From Shewanella putrefaciens (GTDB taxonomy: Bacteria > Pseudomonadota > Gammaproteobacteria > Enterobacterales > Shewanellaceae), in contig NZ_CP066369.1 in the NCBI RefSeq assembly GCF_016406305.1, positions 1,754,501 through 1,818,500 on the forward strand: DNA of 64,000 bases, written 5' to 3'. Below are positions 56,610 through 64,000 of the stretch, piece after piece (the stretch's first letter is position 1; every line of letters starts with the position of its first letter). The position numbers and the translations under genes are program-made. The notes below the pieces were generated by a model. It saw nothing but the letters and a program-made list of their open reading frames with translations. It was not told the origin of the DNA and did not search any database.

Positions 56610-57581
56610 ATGGTCAAATGTAAACAGCTGTTTTACAGGATTTTCAATGGCATATTTATTCACTGCGCTTTGATGATCGCCTGCGTGGTGGATCCGCTGC
56701 CGGTAGAAGCGAACACTTTAGTGGAGGCTCGTTTACAAGAGCGAGCCAATGCGGCTTTGGGAGTGATGAGTTTTGCATTGACTCCTGATGTGACAACGGG
56801 TTCGCTTTCATTGAGTAATGCTCCGGAAAACAATCCTGATCTCGCAATGACCACGCTGGGCGGTGGCGCAACCCTGAGTCAAGACGTCCCGCTCTACTTT
56901 GAAGGGACGATAGGCTACAGTCGCTACGACCCGACTTTTATCGTCAGTGATGGGGAAACCGAAAAACTGCTGCCCACGAAATGGAACAGCATCGCATTGA
57001 CTGGCGGTATTGGCTGGGATTTCCCCATCGTCGAGGATTTGAAATTTCGGCCTGTGTTCAATTTCTCCTTTGGCCGTGTCTCGAGCGACTTAAAGGTTGC
57101 CAGCTCTGCAATTGAATTCAAAAGTGGTGATGAACTTGAGTTCCTCGATAATGGTAGCCTAGACGCGTATGGCCTAGGTGGTTCAGCGGTTCTCGATTAC
57201 GAACACTACCGCGCAGACTATGAAATCGATGTTGAGTTTCGTTACACCCATATTCAATTAAACAGCTTTGGAGATACCCCCGAAGTCTTACAGGGCAGTG
57301 TTAATGCCCAATTATTGAGCCTGTGGTCTCGTTGGCGTGCCCCGACGGGAGTAACACTGTTAGATAAACCCCTGCGCTATGTGCTTGAGTGTGCCCGCAC
57401 AGAATATCTTGGTGATATGCGCGGAGCATTAGGCTTTAACGCTCTCAATTCACTCGGTGCTGGCCTAGAGCTCGACTCCAGCCAATATGGCATTATCATT
57501 ACCCGAACACGCTTAGTATTGCGTTATCAATTTGGTGAGCATGTGCAAGGTACTTCAGTCGGGATAGCGGTGAGTTTTTAG
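56610..57581 (+). CDS. Solitary autotransporter-type outer-membrane beta-barrel protein
   Basis: The 323-residue protein has a signal peptide (hydrophobic IFIHCALMIACVV, cleavage near VEA-NT) and a series of amphipathic strands such as LYFEGTIGYSRYD, IALTGGIGWDFP and FRPVFNFSFGRV, ending GTSVGIAVSF with a terminal phenylalanine. This pattern matches the solitary barrel family without a passenger domain. The function is unknown. No clear ribosome binding site precedes the ATG. Confidence 0.78.
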   Translation: MVKCKQLFYRIFNGIFIHCALMIACVVDPLPVEANTLVEARLQERANAALGVMSFALTPDVTTGSLSLSNAPENNPDLAMTTLGGGATLSQDVPLYFEGTIGYSRYDPTFIVSDGETEKLLPTKWNSIALTGGIGWDFPIVEDLKFRPVFNFSFGRVSSDLKVASSAIEFKSGDELEFLDNGSLDAYGLGGSAVLDYEHYRADYEIDVEFRYTHIQLNSFGDTPEVLQGSVNAQLLSLWSRWRAPTGVTLLDKPLRYVLECARTEYLGDMRGALGFNALNSLGAGLELDSSQYGIIITRTRLVLRYQFGEHVQGTSVGIAVSF

Positions 57582-57616
57582 CCTAGTGAAGGTCAGATAT
57601 TTTCCCCCAAACGGTA

Positions 57617-57650
57617 AAAAAAGCAGAGACATCTTTTGGTTGTCTCTGCA
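57617..57650 (-). terminator. Terminator of the Na+/H+ antiporter gene
   Basis: GCAGAGACA pairs perfectly with TGTCTCTGC over a nine-base loop and on the minus strand runs into TTTTTTT. Confidence 0.88.
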
Positions 57651-57753
57651 TTCTCTACGAGCTAAGTAACTGAAAATTCAGCGCCATTTAACTTCAATAC
57701 GACTTAACATCCAGTTCAAACTACAATCAAAATCCAATGTTCTTCATTCGTAT

Positions 57754-59073
57754 TTACAGCACCATGGCCGCAATCCAGCCAAATACTAACAGTGGAATAT
57801 TGTAGTGAATAAAGGTGGGGATCACGCTGTCACGGATGTGATCATGTTGGCCATCGGCATTTAAACCTGCTGTGGGGCCTAAGGTGGAATCCGATGCTGG
57901 CGATCCCGCATCACCCAGCGCCGCGGCCGTGCCGACTAAGGCGATTGTTGCCGCTACCGAAAAGCCAAAACTTAATGCCAGTGGTACATAAATCGTCGCG
58001 ATAATTGGAATGGTGGAGAAAGACGAGCCAATTCCCATAGTGATCAGTAGACCAACCAATAGCATTAAGAAGGCGGCGAGGGCTTTATTATCGCCAATGA
58101 TATCGCTCAGTGAGGCGACGAGCGTAGCCACTTCACCGGTTTCTTTGACTACGGCGGCAAAGCCTGCGGCGGAAATCATGATAAAGCCGATATTGGCCAT
58201 CATACGTACACCTTGGTTAAAAATATCTTGGTCTGCAACGTGCTTTAAGGCACCCGAGAAACTGAAAATCATAAAGCCGACTAAGGCGCCAAAAATCATT
58301 GAGTCGGTTTCGAGTTGTACGACTAAGGTGGCTAAGATTGCCAGTGCGGCAATGATGATATTGCGTTTGTTGAGGTTTTCTTCGGGCTCAGCAACCAGCA
58401 CTTTGGCCTCGTCGTAGGTCCGAGGTTTGCGGTAACTGATAAATACCGCTGTGATTAATCCCACGACCATACCCGCAGCAGGGATTAACATGGCTGGTGG
58501 AATTTGCTCGCGTGCAGCGGCTAAGCCATTGCTGGTTAAGTTCGACAGCAAAATATCATTTAAGAAGATACCACCAAACCCAATCGGTAAAATCATATAG
58601 GTGGTGACTAGGCCGAAGGTCAAAACGCAGGCGACTAAACGACGGTCGATGTTCAGTTTGGTCATTACATGCAAGAGGGGAGGCACTAAAATTGGAATAA
58701 AGGCGATATGGATTGGCAGAATATTCTGGGATGCCATCGACATTACCAGTAGCGATAGCAATAACAACCAGCGCACCCAGTTAGTATTAGTGCTATTCGG
58801 CTCTTGTCCAAGGCTACTAATGATGCTTCTAGAAATCAGCGTCGTTAAGCCTGAATGCGATAGTGCGACAGCGAAGGCGCCTAATAATGCATAACTGAGG
58901 GCGATTTGGGCGCCGCCACCTAAGCCCGTATTAAAGGCATCTATGGTTTGATGCAGATCCATTCCGCCCACCAGTCCCGCCACGAGGGCGCTGACGGTCA
59001 GGGCGATTACCACATTCACCCTAGCTAAACTGAGTGCTAACATTAAGCACACTGCAATAACGACTGCATTCAT
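57754..59073 (-). CDS. Na+/H+ antiporter family protein (NhaC-like)
   Basis: The ATG at 59073 begins [20 protein letters not shown]; 95 in-frame codons upstream overlap the peroxiredoxin promoter and look non-coding. The 439-residue protein has about eleven helices, [22 protein letters not shown] and the C-terminal [21 protein letters not shown], characteristic of this antiporter group. Ion specificity is inferred from the family; some members move amino acids or dicarboxylates. Confidence 0.88.
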   Translation of the reverse strand: MNAVVIAVCLMLALSLARVNVVIALTVSALVAGLVGGMDLHQTIDAFNTGLGGGAQIALSYALLGAFAVALSHSGLTTLISRSIISSLGQEPNSTNTNWVRWLLLLSLLVMSMASQNILPIHIAFIPILVPPLLHVMTKLNIDRRLVACVLTFGLVTTYMILPIGFGGIFLNDILLSNLTSNGLAAAREQIPPAMLIPAAGMVVGLITAVFISYRKPRTYDEAKVLVAEPEENLNKRNIIIAALAILATLVVQLETDSMIFGALVGFMIFSFSGALKHVADQDIFNQGVRMMANIGFIMISAAGFAAVVKETGEVATLVASLSDIIGDNKALAAFLMLLVGLLITMGIGSSFSTIPIIATIYVPLALSFGFSVAATIALVGTAAALGDAGSPASDSTLGPTAGLNADGQHDHIRDSVIPTFIHYNIPLLVFGWIAAMVL

Positions 59074-59459
59074 AGTCAATTTTCTTAATTCTGTAAGCCA
59101 AAGGCGGTATTTTTGACTGTAAAGACCATGTATGTCCAGTTTGCAGAAGCCTAATCTGGAAAATATCTGTAAATGTGAACATGCAGGGTTTTGTCTGTTA
59201 GTCGAATGTGGCTTGCTTCGCACACGGGATACGCAGATTGCTCTATCCTTAGTCAGGCAAAACGGAAATGCCCTTGAAAAATGTGATATTGGTCTTAAAT
59301 AGGTTGTAAGGCACAGCACACGACTTATAATGCCTAAAGATTTGATTGGTAAGAACACCTTTAATTAGTAAGGATTTAACTCGACCTAGGTTGAAAAGAC
59401 ATACTGACTAAAGGGCATCTTGCCTTACACTTAGTTCAACTCATAGATGGAGATATAAA
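59074..59459. other. Divergent control region of antiporter and peroxiredoxin
   Basis: The 386 bases hold no gene. A good promoter for the peroxiredoxin lies at 59304-59331 and leaves a ~120-base leader. No clear OxyR site was found by eye. Confidence 0.5.
59304..59331 (+). promoter_or_regulatory. Promoter of the peroxiredoxin gene
   Basis: TTGTAA (59304-59309) and a consensus TATAAT (59326-59331) are separated by 16 bases. The start site would be near 59338. Confidence 0.65.
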
Positions 59460-60065
59460 ATGAGCGTATTAGTAGGCCGTCAGGCTCCTGATTTTACTGC
59501 TGCAGCTGTATTAGGTTCTGGCGAAATCGTAGATAGCTTCAACTTAACTGCCGCGATCAAAGGCAAGCCAGCGGTAGTATTTTTCTATCCACTTGACTTC
59601 ACTTTCGTTTGCCCATCAGAGTTGATCGCTTTCGATCACCGTATGGAAGAGTTCACTAAGCGTGGTGTTGAAGTGATTGGTGTGTCTATCGACTCTCAAT
59701 TCACCCACAATGCATGGCGCAACACTCCAGTTGAAAAGGGCGGCATTGGCCAAGTGAAATACACCTTAGTGGCTGACGTTAAGCACGACATCTGCAAAGC
59801 ATACGATGTTGAGCACCCAGAAGCGGGTGTGGCTTTCCGTGGTTCATTCCTGATCGACAAAGAAGGTATGGTTCGCCATCAAGTCGTTAACGATCTGCCA
59901 TTAGGTCGTAACGTCGATGAAATGCTACGTATGATCGACGCACTGCAATTCCACGAAGAGCACGGTGATGTTTGCCCAGCAGGTTGGGAAAAAGGCGACA
60001 AAGGTATGAACGCAAGCACTGAAGGCGTTGCGGCTTACCTTTCTGAAAACGCAAGCTCTCTGTAA
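59460..60065 (+). CDS. Typical 2-Cys peroxiredoxin
   Basis: The 201-residue protein has the peroxidatic cysteine C51 in FTFVCPSE and the resolving cysteine C172 in GDVCPAGW. The C-terminal part retains the GG(I/L)G (94-97) motif of hydrogen-peroxide-sensitive Prx1-type enzymes, but the partner YF motif is not obvious. It reduces peroxides with a thioredoxin-type donor. Codon use suggests high expression. There is no ahpF nearby. Confidence 0.95.
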   Translation: MSVLVGRQAPDFTAAAVLGSGEIVDSFNLTAAIKGKPAVVFFYPLDFTFVCPSELIAFDHRMEEFTKRGVEVIGVSIDSQFTHNAWRNTPVEKGGIGQVKYTLVADVKHDICKAYDVEHPEAGVAFRGSFLIDKEGMVRHQVVNDLPLGRNVDEMLRMIDALQFHEEHGDVCPAGWEKGDKGMNASTEGVAAYLSENASSL

Positions 60066-60086
60066 TCAGCGTTAGGTTTTAGAGAT

Positions 60087-60112
60087 AAAAGCTGCCCTCG
60101 GGCAGCTTTTTT
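60087..60112 (+). terminator. Terminator of the peroxiredoxin gene
   Basis: AAAAGCTGCCC pairs with GGGCAGCTTTT around TC, followed by TTG and more T. Confidence 0.9.
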
Positions 60113-60241
60113 GTTTTAGGTCTGTTTTTGAGCGTTTATGCTGAAAATGAAGCGGAGTGAATAGGAAATCGCCAATCAATTCAATATACAACAAATTTAA
60201 GTTTACACAGGTATAAGAGATAGCTATTATCTCGCTCGTTC

Positions 60242-60332
60242 GGAGGGGTGGCAGAGTGGTTTAATGCACCGGTCTTGAAAACCGGCGTGGGTTTATAGCC
60301 CACCCAGGGTTCAAATCCCTGCTCCTCCGCCA
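60242..60332 (+). tRNA. tRNA-Ser (anticodon UGA)
   Basis: A 91-base type II tRNA with long variable arm: acceptor GGAGGGG pairs with CTCCTCC, anticodon loop CTTGAAA with TGA, variable arm GTGGGTTTATAGCCCAC, T loop GGTTCAAATCC and an encoded CCA end. It reads UCA/UCG-type serine codons. Confidence 0.96.
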
Positions 60333-60342
60333 TATTAAGTCA

Positions 60343-60375
60343 AAAACGCCGCTAACCTGTTAGCGGCGTTTTTGC
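60343..60375 (+). terminator. First terminator after tRNA-Ser
   Basis: AAAAACGCCGCTAAC pairs with GTTAGCGGCGTTTTT around a short loop, immediately behind the tRNA. Confidence 0.88.
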
Positions 60376-60385
60376 ATTTGAGCCA

Positions 60386-60433
60386 TTTGAACCCTTGGGG
60401 TCCTCATTCGAATGGCAGCTCCTCCGCCATATT
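60386..60433 (+). repeat. Degenerate tRNA-Ser 3'-end repeat, copy 1
   Basis: It contains TTCGAAT, resembling a T loop, followed by GCTCCTCCGCCATATT, identical to the last bases of the tRNA and its flank. Copy 2 begins 92 bases later. Confidence 0.85.
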
Positions 60434-60468
60434 TTACGGAAAAGCCATCAGAAATGATGGCTTTTTTG
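60434..60468 (+). terminator. Second terminator in the tRNA-Ser tail
   Basis: AAAAGCCATCA pairs with TGATGGCTTTTTT over a short loop, following copy 1 of the tRNA-end repeat. Confidence 0.85.
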
Positions 60469-60477
60469 TTTAAAGAA

Positions 60478-60525
60478 TTTGAACCCCCGGGTTCCTCATT
60501 CGAATGGCAGCTCCTTCGCCATATT
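60478..60525 (+). repeat. Degenerate tRNA-Ser 3'-end repeat, copy 2
   Basis: It shares TTTGAACCC, the TCCTCATTCGAATGGCAGCT core and GCTCCTTCGCCATATT with copy 1; one base of the tRNA end has changed. Confidence 0.85.
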
Positions 60526-60529
60526 CAGT

Positions 60530-60561
60530 TAAAAAGCCGCTAAGTAATTAGCGGCTTTTTG
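60530..60561 (+). terminator. Third terminator in the tRNA-Ser tail (also near rnt stop)
   Basis: AAAAAGCCGCTAA pairs with TTAGCGGCTTTTT. Being A- and T-flanked it may also end the convergent rnt transcript. Confidence 0.85.
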
Positions 60562-60587
60562 AGGATTTAGGGAGTTGCTTGGCGCGA

Positions 60588-61262
60588 CTACCCGTTATCT
60601 GTTTCAGCCTTATTGTCTTGGTCGCCCTGGGATAGCAGGGGCCAACCACCTAGCACCTTCCAACGATTGACTATGTAGCAAAAGAGTTCCGCTGTGCGTT
60701 CGGTATCATATAGGGCGCTGTGAGCTTCCTTATTATCGAAGGGAATGCCTGCCATCATACATGCCTTAGCAAGCACAGTATGGCCAATGGCAAGTCCTGC
60801 CAATGTAGCGGTATCGAAGGTGGCAAAGGGATGAAAGGGTGAGCGTTTTAAGTCGCAGCGCTCAATGGCTTTACTCACAAATCCATGATCGAATGCGGCA
60901 TTATGCGCCACTATGATGCTGCGATGGCAATCAGAGGCTTTTTGAGCTTTTTTTACCGCTTTAAAAATCTCTAAAAACGCTTCTTTTTCACTAACAGCGC
61001 CGCGTAATGGGTTGTTAGGGTCGATACCATTGAAGGCCAAGGCTTCAGGTTCTAAATTTGCCCCTTCAAATGGTTCTATATGAAAATGCAAGGTTTTATC
61101 TATTCCCAGTACTCCCTCGTCATCCATTTTTAACAGGGTGACGGCTATTTCAAGCAACGCATCGGTTTGAGAGTTGAAGCCCGCGGTTTCGACATCAATC
61201 ACTACGGGAAAGTAGCCTCGAAATCGGTGTTTCAATTTGTTCGCGTCGCAAATGTCGCTCAT
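60588..61262 (-). CDS. rnt: Ribonuclease T
   Basis: The ATG at 61262 gives 224 residues; a TTG at 61274 is less likely. The DEDD exonuclease motifs are [10 protein letters not shown] (D23, E25), [11 protein letters not shown] and the [13 protein letters not shown] motif with the last histidine and aspartate. It trims tRNA CCA ends and other stable RNAs. It is divergent from motY, an arrangement also known from Vibrio. Confidence 0.96.
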   Translation of the reverse strand: MSDICDANKLKHRFRGYFPVVIDVETAGFNSQTDALLEIAVTLLKMDDEGVLGIDKTLHFHIEPFEGANLEPEALAFNGIDPNNPLRGAVSEKEAFLEIFKAVKKAQKASDCHRSIIVAHNAAFDHGFVSKAIERCDLKRSPFHPFATFDTATLAGLAIGHTVLAKACMMAGIPFDNKEAHSALYDTERTAELFCYIVNRWKVLGGWPLLSQGDQDNKAETDNG

Positions 61263-61404
61263 TAAAGTACCCAAGAAAATTTACAGGGCGCTATTATGCT
61301 TAATGTGCTCGGGTGTGTCATGCTTGATTGGTGGTTTTATGAGCTAAAGGTACTAAAAAGTTTGCCGATAAAGCCATGTAACCGAATAAACATGAGTATA
61401 GGCA

Positions 61405-62274
61405 ATGTGGCGAAAACTGATATTAGTATCAATTTTATGCGTTCCAGCAACTGCAATGGCAGAGTTGCGCCACTATGTGGCCTCTTTAGGTGAGTCCCAA
61501 TGGCGAGTGAGTGAGAACACTCCTATTGTTTGCCGCCTCGAGCACGATATCCCCTCCTATGGTAAAGCGATTTTCACTAGCGAGGCGGGTAAGAAGCTCA
61601 ATCTGAATTTTACCTTAGATATGTGGGTTAAACCCGATCAGGTCACCAATGCCACTTTGATGAGCCGTGCTCCCAAATGGCGTCCTGGTGTGGTTTCTAA
61701 GGAGATCACTTCACTGCGTTATCAAAAATATTTTAATGGTGAAGTGCCTAAACGTGCCGCATGGTCGATGCTGGCGGAGTTGAGTCGAGGCATGGAGCCG
61801 ACCTTTTACTACGCCGATTGGTATAACGACGCCAATAAAATTGCAGTAGGGCTCTCCGCTGCAAACTTTGGTCGCAAATATGCTGAATTTAAGGCGTGTT
61901 TATCCCATTTATTGCCCTATAGCTTTGAAGATATCGCCTTTACTGTGCTGAATTATGACGAAGGTGGCACCGATTTAACGCGTTTTTCTAAGCAGCAGTT
62001 AGCTCGAGTTCAAGAATACCTGGCTTACGATCCTGAGGTTGAGTTAGTGCTGGTGGATGCGTATACCGATAGTTATGGCGGTCGCTCCGTAAACCAGAAA
62101 GTATCGGATAAGCGGGCTGAGTCAGTAAAAGAGTTCTTTGTTGCCAGCGGCATTCCCCAAGAGCGTATCGTTACAGAGGGACATGGTGAGCGTCGTCATG
62201 TGGCTTCTAACGATGATATGGAAGAAAGGGCGCTTAACCGCCGTGTGGTAATTCGGATCAGTAAGCCTATGTAG
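61405..62274 (+). CDS. motY: MotY, T-ring protein of the sodium-driven flagellar motor
   Basis: The 289-residue protein has a signal peptide (cleavage after ATAMA), an N-terminal domain of the MotY type (residues ~20-160) and a C-terminal OmpA-like peptidoglycan-binding domain (VELVLVDAYTDSYGG, GIPQERIVTEGHGER, ALNRRVVIRI). MotY forms the T ring that holds PomA/PomB stators. The pairing with rnt supports the assignment. The motor ion is inferred from the family. Confidence 0.92.
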   Translation: MWRKLILVSILCVPATAMAELRHYVASLGESQWRVSENTPIVCRLEHDIPSYGKAIFTSEAGKKLNLNFTLDMWVKPDQVTNATLMSRAPKWRPGVVSKEITSLRYQKYFNGEVPKRAAWSMLAELSRGMEPTFYYADWYNDANKIAVGLSAANFGRKYAEFKACLSHLLPYSFEDIAFTVLNYDEGGTDLTRFSKQQLARVQEYLAYDPEVELVLVDAYTDSYGGRSVNQKVSDKRAESVKEFFVASGIPQERIVTEGHGERRHVASNDDMEERALNRRVVIRISKPM

Positions 62275-62317
62275 TGCGGGTTTAATTTTTATAATTCAAA
62301 CTGCTAAGTTATTTTCA

Positions 62318-62342
62318 ATGCCAAGTCATAGACTTGGCATTA
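62318..62342 (+). terminator. Hairpin after motY
   Basis: AATGCCAAGTC pairs perfectly with GACTTGGCATT over ATA. The following sequence is only moderately T-rich. Confidence 0.6.
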
Positions 62343-62558
62343 TCATTTCTACATATGATAGCGCCGCCCAATGGCAGTTAAGCTCAAATTTAATCGTATC
62401 AGCGAGTATTAGGATGATGAGTTTTTCTTATTTGTTCCGTTTGCGAGCAGGTAGTCGTTAAGCCGTTAAGACAAGTGCTGTGAGGCGAAGGCATAAATAT
62501 TGATAGAGCTAAATCGATGCTTAAGCTAAGCAGGGTTGTGGCAAACTTTGAAATAGAT

Positions 62559-62587
62559 AAAAAAAAGCCCGCTTAATCTAAGCGGGC
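62559..62587 (-). terminator. Strong minus-strand terminator with no assigned gene
   Basis: On the minus strand GCCCGCTTA pairs perfectly with TAAGCGGGC over a three-base loop and is followed by eight T. No protein gene on that strand ends nearby. Confidence 0.88.
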
Positions 62588-62728
62588 CGCAAAAATAATG
62601 CATTTGCAATCAACAAATTGAAGGAAGGAAGTCAAGCATAAGAACCAGAGATGAACTGCCGTGTTGGGAACACACCAGTTTAAAAGTTCTTTGTTTTCCA
62701 TATCTGCATGCAGATATCTGCTGAAAAC
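62559..62728 (-). ncRNA. Candidate small regulatory RNA
   Basis: The minus strand has TTGTTT (62763-62758), 17 bases, then TAAAAT (62740-62735), suggesting a start near 62728. The ~170-base transcript would open with a strong hairpin built on the palindrome at 62700-62717, continue through unstructured sequence with a pyrimidine run CTTCCTTCCTTC complementary to ribosome binding sites, and end in the strong terminator. A 42-codon frame inside (62573-62701) lacks a ribosome binding site. The sRNA is inferred; transcription is not shown. Confidence 0.5.
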
Positions 62729-62807
62729 GAGCACATTTTATGGTGAATGCTTTGGTAAAACAAACGAGAAAAATTGCCTATAAAGATTAGTAATTCTAAT
62801 GGTTATT

Positions 62808-62826
62808 AAAGTGATCTATATCACTT
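62808..62826. promoter_or_regulatory. CRP-like binding site
   Basis: AAGTGATCTATATCACTT is nearly a perfect palindrome and matches the CRP consensus core TGATCTA-TATCA (TGTGA-N6-TCACA with one change in each half). It is about 89 bases before the predicted sRNA start and 210 bases before the peptidase gene. Confidence 0.65.
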
Positions 62827-63036
62827 AAGTCACTATTAACCTTGATTAATAAGTTATCAGTCATTATTAGTGCATAATAATACACTTCAATAGGCTTATC
62901 CTTGCTGCCAGTTTGTTAAATTCACCGTTCAAGTAAAAAATCGTCATATTAAACTACGTCATTGCCATGGGATTTTTTACTTGTATAGTACTTGCTGAAA
63001 AGGCCTTAAGCCCGAAACCACGAGAAGGATAATAAG

Positions 63037-64000
63037 ATGGCATTCAGATTTCGCCTTGCAAAACAAGGTTTGTTAGTGGCTACATTGGGAATGGCACTCG
63101 GTGCCTGCCAAAGTGGCAATGCACCAGAAGATGCTGCGCAGCAAGTCAGCGCCAATAAATGGGTTTACCCCGAGACGAGAAAAGACGACTTGGTTGAAAC
63201 TATTCATGGTGTGGCGGTGGCGGATCCTTATCGTCACCTCGAGGAAAACACTCCAGAAACGGAAAGTTGGGTCAAAGAGCAGCAAGCCTTTGGTCAAGCA
63301 TATTTGGCGAAAATCCCCAATAAGCAAGCTGTGGTCGACCGTATCACAGAACTGTGGAATTACGAGAAAATTTCTGCCCCCTTCGAGAATGGCGATAATC
63401 AGTTTTACTATCGCAATGATGGCTTACAAGCCCAATCTGTACTCTATGTAAAAGGCAAGGATGGCGTTGAGAAACCCGTCTTGGACCCCAATAGCTTATC
63501 GGCCGATGGTACAGTGGCACTTTCTGGCGTATCGGTTAGTAATGACGGTAAAATTTTAGCTTATGGAGTCTCTAACTCGGGCTCTGACTGGCAGCAATGG
63601 CAGTTTATCGATATTGCGACGGGTAAGAAGCTTGGCGATGAACTGAAATGGATTAAGTTCTCCAGTGCGGTATGGGATAAAGAAAACCAAGGTGTGTTTT
63701 ATGCCCGTTATGATGCCCCTGCCGGTGGGGATGTCTTAGCCGATGTCAATTTTAATCAAAAAGTGTATTACCATAAATTAGGCACAGATCAGCGCCAAGA
63801 TTTATTGATTTATGAGCGCCCACAGAATAAAGATTGGGGTTTTGGCATTGATGTCTCCGAGAAGGGTGAATATTTATTATTATCGATTTCTCAAGGTACA
63901 GATAAGCGCAATCGTTTCTTCTATAAATCCTTATTTGAGCCTAAATCGCAAGTGGTGGAATTGATCCTCAACTTAGAAGCTGAATATGAGTTTTTAGGTA
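63037..64000 (+). CDS. Prolyl oligopeptidase family S9 serine peptidase, partial (cut by window edge)
   Basis: The ATG at 63037 has AAGGA upstream. The visible 321 residues include a lipoprotein-type signal LGAC (C24), then the N-terminal prolyl-oligopeptidase start YPETRKDDLVETIHGVAVADPYRHLE and the beginning of the propeller domain (FYYRNDGLQAQSVLYV). The catalytic alpha/beta-hydrolase domain with the Ser-Asp-His triad lies beyond the edge. It should cleave proline-containing peptides in the periplasm or at a membrane. Confidence 0.92.
   Translation, partial: MAFRFRLAKQGLLVATLGMALGACQSGNAPEDAAQQVSANKWVYPETRKDDLVETIHGVAVADPYRHLEENTPETESWVKEQQAFGQAYLAKIPNKQAVVDRITELWNYEKISAPFENGDNQFYYRNDGLQAQSVLYVKGKDGVEKPVLDPNSLSADGTVALSGVSVSNDGKILAYGVSNSGSDWQQWQFIDIATGKKLGDELKWIKFSSAVWDKENQGVFYARYDAPAGGDVLADVNFNQKVYYHKLGTDQRQDLLIYERPQNKDWGFGIDVSEKGEYLLLSISQGTDKRNRFFYKSLFEPKSQVVELILNLEAEYEFLG

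Larger units (their letters stand above)
62275..63036. other. Long intergenic region with candidate sRNA and CRP-like site
   Basis: No protein gene of usual size lies in these 762 bases. It contains the motY hairpin (62318-62342), a minus-strand terminator (62559-62587), an 18-base palindrome (62700-62717) and a CRP-like palindrome (62808-62826). The part from 62343 to 62557 shows nothing distinct. Confidence 0.6.

Noticed and set aside
59074..59358. 95-codon N-terminal extension of the Na+/H+ antiporter
   Set aside because: It overlaps a good divergent promoter and does not look like membrane-protein sequence; the family start matches the ATG at 59073.
62573..62701. 42-codon minus-strand frame as a real small protein
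   Set aside because: No ribosome binding site, start inside a strong palindrome and stop inside the terminator stem; a non-coding RNA is more likely.

Overview
The window looks like chromosomal DNA of a Shewanella-type gammaproteobacterium (roughly mid-40s % GC by eye, not computed). MsbA, the fatty-acid cluster, RNase E, MotY next to RNase T and several genes known mainly from Alteromonadales all fit that genus. The assignment rests on recalled protein resemblance and gene order, not on a search. Most of the window is ordinary, densely packed core genome, with one small accessory insert at about 51.4-52.8 kb.

Layout. 1-5.7 kb: a BtsS-type sensor kinase (cut by the left edge), YecH, a ParA-type ATPase with a small partner, a PilZ protein, PsiE, NnrS and a DUF2062 protein. 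5.7-11.1 kb: comEC, then msbA-lpxK-trm112 (lipid A export and kinase). 11.1-18.8 kb: a small lipoprotein, a CbiM-like membrane protein, a glutaredoxin, a very large AsmA-like DUF748 protein, two VOC proteins, a DUF445 protein and a DUF1289 protein. 18.9-25.7 kb: cdd, sbcB, an unknown protein, rlmA, a cold-shock protein and a SulP transporter. 25.9-32.2 kb: rne divergent from rluC and a HAD phosphatase, then yceF. 32.4-39.4 kb: yceD-rpmF-plsX-fabH-fabD-fabG-acpP-fabF and a thioesterase, the fatty-acid/phospholipid core. 39.5-47.3 kb: a beta-hydroxyacid dehydrogenase, YeaD, an acyl-CoA dehydrogenase behind two abutting FadR-like operators, a Fur-box-controlled TonB receptor and a patatin phospholipase. 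47.4-51.4 kb: asnB and an M28 peptidase. 51.4-53.6 kb: a solitary AT-rich TIR-like gene between a decayed nagD fragment and intact nagD. 53.7-59.1 kb: purM-purN, upp, an outer-membrane beta-barrel and a Na+/H+ antiporter. 59.4-64 kb: a 2-Cys peroxiredoxin, tRNA-Ser(UGA) with a repeated tail, rnt, motY, a candidate small RNA and a prolyl-oligopeptidase cut by the right edge.

Functional links: msbA/lpxK for lipid A; plsX-fab-acpP for acyl chain synthesis, with the FadR-controlled dehydrogenase on the opposing degradation side; purMN and upp for nucleotide supply; rne, rluC, rlmA, rnt, yceD and rpmF for RNA and ribosome metabolism.

The most notable unexplained items are: (i) a terminator-equipped candidate small RNA on the minus strand at about 62.56-62.73 kb with an upstream CRP-like palindrome; (ii) two degenerate copies of the tRNA-Ser 3' end, each followed by its own hairpin terminator, resembling the layout of E. 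coli rtT repeats; (iii) the orphan TIR-like gene with a duplicated, decayed nagD piece abutting a 15-bp-arm palindrome; (iv) a 14-bp-arm perfect inverted repeat between the TonB receptor and patatin genes. No CRISPR array, transposase, integrase or rRNA gene was seen.
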